The notes under the pieces were generated by a model. It saw nothing but the letters and a program-made list of their open reading frames with translations. It ran no database searches and was not told the DNA's origin. Below, piece after piece: positions 52,203 through 61,200 of a stretch of 64,000 nucleotides of DNA. The stretch is taken from the NCBI RefSeq assembly GCF_000002235.5, contig NW_022145615.1, positions 31,841,094 to 31,905,093 on the forward strand. Direction: 5' to 3'. Made by a program: the position numbers and the translations under genes. The DNA comes from Strongylocentrotus purpuratus (Eukaryota; Echinodermata; Echinoidea; Camarodonta; Strongylocentrotidae). Numbering within the stretch: position 1 is the first letter of the stretch; every line of letters begins with the position of its first letter.

Positions 52203-55200
52203 CCCCGTTTTGTTAAACTTGATCCTCTATATATTTTCCCCTCTTTTTCTCCATTTCTACCTCTCTATTTACAAATATGCAACCATCTATCATTCTCTTT
52301 CTCCCACTCTCTATCTCTCTCTTTCTTTCTCTGTTCATGTTTCTCTTCCTCTCTCTCTTTCTGCATCTCTGTCTTTTTCTGTCTCATTCCCTTTTCTGTT
52401 ACTCATGTTGTCTTTCTTCCATTCTCTCTATTTCACTCTTTATCTCCCTCCCCTCTCTTTTTCCTCTGTCATTCTATTTCCCTTTCTCTCTATCCCTCTC
52501 CCCCTCTTACCCCCTCCTATTGCCACTCCGTTTACAGATCATGAAAAAAAGATAATATTAATCTTACTGGCGGTGAATTTGAAAGGATTTCTCTGTATCA
52601 TTGTATCCGGTATGCCTGTAGTATTGACTATGACATCCCACATGGAAACGGAATGGATGACTTCAATCTCTTCCTCTGTAAACAACCTACAATCAGACAA
52701 AACGACAAAGAACATCGCAATAATAGAATGATATATTTCTTTATGTATGTTTAGAAACATTCAATAACAGAACTACAAAATAACTAAGATGTTATCCTCG
52801 TTATATAGTAAGTGAATATAATGCTTTAAAAATGAAATGTATAGTTCTGCATGGGTAAATGAGAAAGCAATAAATAAATGTCTAACCGGAGTAAATGATT
52901 GAATAAATAATCATCTTATGATATAATCAAAGCTTTGAGTATGCATTGGATACAGGTGGGTTTTTTTTGTATTGCATTAATTGAACTTTCTTCCTACAAT
53001 ACGCATAACAATATCATGCTAGTGCTAAGTATAAAGTAGGTTATGGGTTGTTTACTGCTATCTTTGGTCCAAAATGTTCCATGAGAAGTAAATTATGTAA
53101 GCATCGGACAAATTATACATGGAATCAAAAATTTCCAAAGGCCTAAAGAGAATTTTTTTTCTTCTTAAAAAAAACGTTTTGTTTAAATCATTACTACATA
53201 ATTACTAGCCAAGCTACAAACTCACCCATTATCTTTATTTTCAAACCAAAGTCTATCAGCATCCCTGATTCTCATGAACTGGTCTAGAATAAGATGCTGG
53301 AACAGTTCCCCTGGTCCATCCTGAGTGGTTTCCAGCATTCCGCCAATGAACATATCAATATCATCATCATTTCCGTCATACAGTGAGGTCAAGTTATCGA
53401 ACACCTGTAAACATAAGGAAGAAGACGCCACCGGAAGAATAACCATGGTAACGAGAATATTGAGAATTTTACTTAATGGACAGAGACTTATATCTATGGG
53501 GGAGGCGACATTGTCACGTCATCTTGTAAAATGGTACATCGGATTCAGAATTTTTGTTTGGAGAGGGTTAGGGTTAGGGTTGGACCAATACCCCTCACGA
53601 ATTAGCGTCACGATTCACTTCTGTTAATGCCCACAAATTACTTTAAAAAAACTAATGTTATTTTAATTCGTAAAGTGAGAAGAAAAAATGTCATTGTGAT
53701 TTTGTTGTTTTTAAAATAATGTTTGAGGCCGGACATGCAGCTGTACATACGAATATGTTGGTTATTAAAATAATAATGAAATTCCAAGGTATATTATAAT
53801 GTTTTGAATACGTACTTATTTCGTGTCAATCAATACGGATCAAACTTTAATCTTATCCTTCATGTCTGTTATATCAGACCGATGTCCTTACCTCTGGGGT
53901 GATTTTACAGCCATTACTTGTACATCTGTTCATAAGCTGAGTGATATTGAGAGGCTGTAGTCCCAGTGCCTTTCTAGCCGTGTTGTAATCAGGAAGCCCG
54001 TGGTCCCGTCCATGCTGTATTGTGTTAGCAACCTGGTCACTACGAGTGAAGCCATAAAATGGACCGTAGAAATAACCTGGGAATGACAGAATATGGAGAA
54101 ATGTATGGAAATGTTTTTTGTTTAGTTTTAGTTTGTTCCACTGATATAAAGTAAACATATGTTGAAAATGTTTGGTATTAATTTGAACTCATTTTCTCTG
54201 TAGTCATCACATAATGTAGGGCCTTAAAATTATAATATTAAATCGGACCTTAAAAGGCCATCACATTCAGAAAGGTGGATCAGAGACTCTCCGCCTTATT
54301 GAGTTTATATATTGAAACACGAATGGGAACATGTTTCTTTCGCATACTTAAAGATAAAGGTGAGTTCTGCATGGTCATCCGATTGCATTGTGAAAGAAAA
54401 GGTGTGGAATGGATCAGAAAAAGTTGATCATGTAGCAGGTAAGTATTGGTGTGTACTGCAAAGTTCTGGAGTCATCAAATTCACAATAAATTTGGCCCAG
54501 TCTTGGTAAAGTAACAAGCACTGTACACAGAAAGATGTATATGGGACTACACAAATGGTATCGGAGCTACTAAACTTGATTTCCTAATTTTTCTATGCTC
54601 ATTACTCAGCCAGTATACATTTTTTACCAAAATTGTTTGGCAAATGACATTTATTTGTAATCTTGAACATTTGGCGTAAGTTTCGTTTGATTCTGTGAGA
54701 AATTATTTTCTTTTTTTAAAACCAGAACTAACCTTTATCTTTAAGGTAAGCCAATGCCAATTTGGTTTTTAAATGGAAACGCCCCATCCACCCCTCCCCC
54801 TGGCCTATCCGCCACTGCATGCATACATGTCATTCAGCGACACCACCAAACCGACCCCAAACCAACATCATTTTGATTATTGTGAGTCGTTGGTCTGTAG
54901 TCGGCCTGGAGTCGGTCTCGTGGTCGTGCATGGAATATTATATACTAACCTTGGATATCTTCGACCACGATGTTATCATCTTCCTCGGCCCACTGAGAGG
55001 CGATACCGAGAACGATTTCGTCCAATCCATTCTTCAAAAGTAGAGACTGTCAGAATCAAGATGAAAAATAGACCGAAAGATGACCATGCTTTATTCACTT
55101 GGAGCATCAATTACAAAAATGGAAGACTATTGTCGGTAATTCGACCAAGTATGATTGAATTTATGATTGTACTTTGGCTGGTTTTACATATTAGGCCAAT

Positions 55201-58200
55201 TACTTAGAGCTTGTTTCGAAAATGTCAACCAATTAACCCATTATGTTTGGATACCTAACTTTTACAAAAGATTTGTTCTATTAAAACTAACTCCGTTATT
55301 TGATTACTTATCAAGTTATGTCATTTTTTCTTTCTTTTAACCTTATTAACTTTTGACTGAAATGATAGTGTTCGGACAAGACCTGTATCTGTACTAAAAT
55401 TTTACAAATGAAATTATAAAAGGCTGAGAGATATGAAAACTAACAGAGGAATACAGCAGAAGTTAGAGCGTATTAAAGGTACTATGTCCCATTTGCATGC
55501 CAAAAAAATGAAAAAGTTAAATTCCAACTGCATTTGAAAGATAATACTAATTTAGAACTTCCCTAAAAAAAGGTGGGGCTTGAAAATGTCTTCAAGTGGG
55601 AAAATAACGACTGTTAGTTGTCAAATCGACTTTAGGGCTATAGAGCCCAAAAGTAATAGTCTTAATTTTCAGACAATTGTACCGAATGGTCATATGTTTT
55701 ATGCTGCGCAAAGATTCAATCAGTTTAATCTTGGCCATCACAAGAAGCGGGTTATTGATGTAGACAAATGCTCATGTATACCCTTTACAACTCTTTTCAT
55801 GTATGTTATTACCAAAGAAGAAAAAAAGCCAGTCAGTCACTCAATAGTGTCTGACAGTGAAGTCTAGCAAGTAAACGGGTTTCCTTGCATAATTTGAATA
55901 TGAGGACACTGCTAACCTTTAAATTTCACAGATAGGGCATACATGACATATTCATAATTCCTGCAAAGTTCTACAGCATTTGAGGTTGGCTGCAAAAGGG
56001 ACATAGTACCTTTAAAATATCCTGATAGGAAAGATTAAAGAGTGAAAGGTGCAATACTTTGGTCACGTTAAAAGACATCAGAGCGGCGTTTCACAAAACT
56101 TGTCATCAGTGACAAAAGACAGTTTTTGTTATAAGCTACTGAACTCCTTGCTTCTGATTGGTTATCAGCAGATTTGTCACAGATATTTGTCATTTGTCAT
56201 TGAAAAAGGCTTTGTGAAACGGGCCCCCGGAGTCTCTTGAAAGATTTGGTGGAAGGACAGGTAAAAGGTACCAGACCAAGAGGGACACCAAGAACTAACT
56301 GGTAAGGGAACATTAAGACATGGAATGGAATGACACTGCAAGAGTGTATACTATAGAATGGCAGAGAATCTAGACGTGTGGGGGAAATGTGGCAATCAAT
56401 CACCTCTGACAGATAGCCGGGAATGTGCCAGTATATTATATTCATGTCAAATAGATTGAACTTGAACTTAAAGCCCCACCGCACTAGTTTAGCCAATAGG
56501 ATTAAACCTCCCTGCAAGGTCGCTGACAGGTAGTTATCTCATCAAATAAGCTCTCAATTAAAAAGAGGATCATGGGGGACCAATGCTCACCGATTGGCCA
56601 TTGTTTGCTATATAGAGGGCGCAAGTAGCTATAAGTAGTACAGTGGGGATTCAAACTTACTTGTCCATCCCAGTAGGTGTTGCATAATCGAAGTCCAGGA
56701 TAGCCATCTTCTGTCACCTTGACTTTACATGAACCGTTTTCATTCTCTCTGTAGTTACAAACAAATCATACATATATATCCACTTTAATTATTCACCTAG
56801 ATTTATGAGGAAAAATTATGTAATCGGGTTATCAAATCAATATTATATGTCAGATTATTTTAATTACAGGTGTAAATTTTTTAATTTTCTTCTTGTTCCA
56901 AGAATTAGCACGGTACTTAAAATAAGAGGCATAAAAGCTGGGTTACGATAAAATCGGGCGTTGCCCTCCCCCCCCCCTCTCAATTTCAAATTATTTATCA
57001 CGCAAGTAGAGAAAGGAAGGGAGAAGGGAATAAGTTGAGAAGGGGGAAGGGGGTGATAAGTAGGTGAATGGCAATATTTTGACTAATTTGGAGAAAGATA
57101 CGTGGATAGATATTGATTTAGAGTAACACAGAATCAGGGTAGGGGCGGGGGTAAGAGAAGGGAAAAGAAGAACTTTATACCTGAGTGCTATACCAGATGG
57201 TATCAGAGTTTGCATATATCTCATCGCTGTAGCCTCAAACTCGTTGGAGATACCCGGATTGAGATACGGCTTGTAACCTACGGTAATCAAACAGAAAATA
57301 ATGTTTCACTTCAAAAGGTGAAGTTAAAGGGTACTCTGTAGGAACAATTCCTTTAAATGCTTTATCGCCTTAACAGCCAGTTATCGTAATAGAAGCTACG
57401 CTATATAAAATGCCATTAATAAAGCAAAATGAGATTATAAAACTGCAAGCATTCGTCCTTTATTTGATAAATACACGGTAAATGTACATACGCTAATGAC
57501 TGCGAATTTATTTCAAGATGTTTCCTTTTTTTTAAACTTTCTTGCGAATCTTTTGCCAGGCCAAGTTGTTACTCTTGATAACTAGTTTGAGAGGTTCTTT
57601 GAGTGTGGTCGGCTCCATTGAAAGAGAGACATTTCTAGATTGAACTTGCCATTCGTGCATGTACAGCTGGCTTATTATCATGCGTATGGATAATATAATT
57701 CTATGATTGCATCATTCATAATGATGTTTAGAGGCATGCTCTAGCTACCATTACCTGTGTAGTTATATTTGTCCATGTCACTTGCATCCATGCCTAAAAA
57801 GGCTGGTAGAAAGTCGTAAAACACGATTTTCTGGAAGAAAAGTGATGTAAAAGTTCACTTTAAAAATCATTTTGGTCTACAAAACATACGAAATTGTAAT
57901 AAGATAGAATAAATCTTCTCGCTTCGACAAACCAGTCTCTGAACGACTGATCTATGGCTCTCAGTCCTTGATTCTGATTGGTTCCTAGTCGGCTCCCTGG
58001 ATTCTAATTGGGTAATGGATGGTTCGTGATTAACCAATCAGAACATGTCCTTATGTGGCACGCGTGAAACTTTGTAGTGATTGGGTGCGAGATGGTCATG
58101 GTTTTTGCTGGTGAATGTAATTAAATCACATCCAAGTGTCGTACGTCTGTCTTTCTGCTCCAAACTCATGCTCAATATAAACTGTATTTTGTCTGACTGC

Positions 58201-61200
58201 ATACTATAAATCAAATGTTAATTTTCTCCATGTATAAAAATGATAAATGATTAAACATGATAAAAGATTATTAGATTGATGGTACCTACCTGGTAGGTTG
58301 CTGTTACCCACTTCTTAGCAATGTCATATATGTCGTTTTCCTTAGTAATATTCGAGCACTCGTCTGCAACTCGGTCAGCCCATACATTATGCCAACGCCA
58401 GAATAAGACGCCGATTGAGAGGAGGGCGGGGTTCTCGTTGCTATGGGGATTGCCAAGAACTGCAAATAATTAACATTTATCCATTACAAATCAGAGATTA
58501 TATTAAATCGAATGTATCATCACTAACTCATGAATTATGGAAATGATGTGTTTCCTTTCATAGGTTCGTGAATCAATACACTCGTTAAAATAACACTCAA
58601 TGTATGGCGACGGTTCTATTACCATTACTTAGGCCTATACGATCAGTGGCAAGGACTAACTATTTATTCTGAATATGAGATTTAAAGGAGTTGCTGTATT
58701 AGCAATTGTTTTTTTAATGAAGTGTGTCTATATAAAATGATGCGAAGGTCGAGGGTTCGAATCCCGACACGGCACTAATATCCTTTGGCAAGATATAAAC
58801 CTGCACTTGCTACTCTCCACCCAGGTGTTGAATGGGTACCCGGTAGGATGCGACCGTCATTGTTGGTCAAACAGTTTTGAACGTCATGTAACGCCTGGCT
58901 GGAATGCTCCCCAGGGAGTGGAGATTGTGTACACGTTGTGTGCGGGCAAGCACTGAATCCAATGACCGGGGTAATAGTATATTTGTAAAGCGCTTAGAGA
59001 CATTTGTATTAAGCGCTATATAAAATTTAATATTATTATTATTATGTGAAACATAAGACATTAAATGCCATGCCCCTGCTTTGTTTTGATTTACTGATAA
59101 TCATTACAGCATCATCCCTGAAATCACCATGATTTTATAAAGCTACATGGTGTGTGTCAGGACGATGTTTGTCGCTCTGTTGTAACATTCACAGGTGGTT
59201 ATTAAACTCTCCTTCCCCATTTTAGGAGGAAAAAAAAACGTCAAAACTTTATACATACGGAAGAGTCTCTCAGCTTCGTAGACTTCATGATCCGTGGCAG
59301 GGGCATGGTTTGTGAGAGGGAACCCAGCGTAGTTCCGAGCTGGGAATTCTTCGTGTCTCCTTCCCTCTTGCTGTCTTAACTCTCCCTTCAGTCTCCCATT
59401 CTCATAATCTCTCATCTCAGATTCCCAAACTCGGTTAGGTCCGTAGATACCAGTGCCGTCGAGCCATGGGGTTACCGTGTTCATCTAGGAAGCATGACAT
59501 CATAATAACAACAACAAGAACAATAATAATAATGATAAGGATAATAATGATAATAATAATGATAATACTAACAACAAAAACAACAACAACAACAACAACG
59601 TTAACATCAATGTACCTATACGTGAGTCAAAAGATACAATTAATGGCAAAATGCCTTGTCTAAATACGGATTTAAGCATCGAGCTAAGATCTTCACCAGT
59701 GCTATTTTAGTATAGGAAACGATTAGACGCGATAGACTTGTTTTCTTGAATTGACTTGAGTTCTATGAATGTTATTGTAAGAATATAGGTTTTACTTTGA
59801 CGAATGAATGTACAATGAAGACAATTTGAAACATTTTAGTAACAATTGAAACAAAAATTATATGGGAAATTCATCTTAAACTGATTTTAAACAGGCGTTA
59901 ACGAAATATCGGGCAAGATGGTTATTGTGATAGATAGTGTGATACAAAATGAGATAAATGTGGATGTAATGCATGTTTTTGTTTTTCTGAGTCTGTTTCA
60001 TCAAAACACTTGGGATACAAAAAATTACTCTTTACAATGTGAGTTACAAATCATACACCGATTTCTTTGACGTTTAATCACTTTGCATTTCAAAAATATG
60101 GAATTGCTTTTATAAGCACTTAATATCTTTTTATCATTCGAATCCTTTTAGACATAAATTCCTGCATACGACTAAAGGGTGTCAAATATTCATCTAAGAA
60201 ATTAAATCTGCAGTGTTCAGAAATCCCGCGTTTTCATTATCCCCTTTCAATTCGATTAAGTTCATGTTTATAACCAACATGAATTGTATAAGGAAACTTG
60301 CTTTGGAAATACTTAAAATGGAAGATTCTTACATGTTATACGACAAATAAAATGAGAGCAAAATGTTATTTTATGGCATAAAATAACATTTTACAACAGA
60401 CTTTACAAAATATTTTACACAAATTCTTATTCACTCACATCGTAATCTGAAATTGCTTTGATTTTCATTGCACATTGAACATAATAATGATAGAGGTATT
60501 GGATTTATTTGAGCCAGTGTTTATTGAGCTTCGCATATCTTGCACATGTTTGCATGTTCTTTTCGGGAAAAAATATAACGAATTTGAACTTTGTTCAAAC
60601 ATAATCCTTGCTGTCAGTTTCTACAACAAGCCCACACACACATACTATAAAGCAAATTTCAACAAAAGAAGATTAGTTAGGTAGATTTGATTTGAACTAA
60701 GGTGCGTTTGGAGATAAGATCAAAGGTGTTGAAACATACACTTTATTGAACCTGGAATATTTTCAACTTTAGAAGTGCAACAATTTTGACAATATTTGAT
60801 AATAATAAAGGACTCGACGCAGCTGACCGAATTTTAAGGTTCAACTGTAGCCTTTTCATTTCTGGATTTGGACCCCCCCCCCCCCTCCCAACAAATATAC
60901 CTGAATATCCTTTGTGATACAAAAGAAGTGGTTAAAACTCAATCAAGTATAAACGTGACTGAGAAAACAATAACCTATTTAATTACAAAATCAAAGTAAT
61001 TCGGTAAGGATATTTATTACGTGTTTAAACAACAACAAAAAAGCAGTTTTGTTGGGGGAGCAGGGATAATTCCCTGTCTATTTGGTAATGATTCCTAATT
61101 GTGGATTTTCTTTGAATTAAATTGATTCGATTCGATTTCATGAAAATTTGATAAAATATTTGATAAAATTACAGTGGGTCTACAGGACGCAGGGGGCAAT

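Noticed and set aside
55030-55046. Nearer acceptor for gene B exon 13 (AAG before AATGGATTGG)
   Set aside because: It would shorten the exon by 16 nt and break the phase with exon 12, whereas CAG at 55047 gives the same 97-nt length as gene A.
58745-58790. tRNA gene suggested by GGTTCGAATCC
   Set aside because: Only the B-box half is present with no cloverleaf or A-box; the downstream tail shows that it is a SINE.
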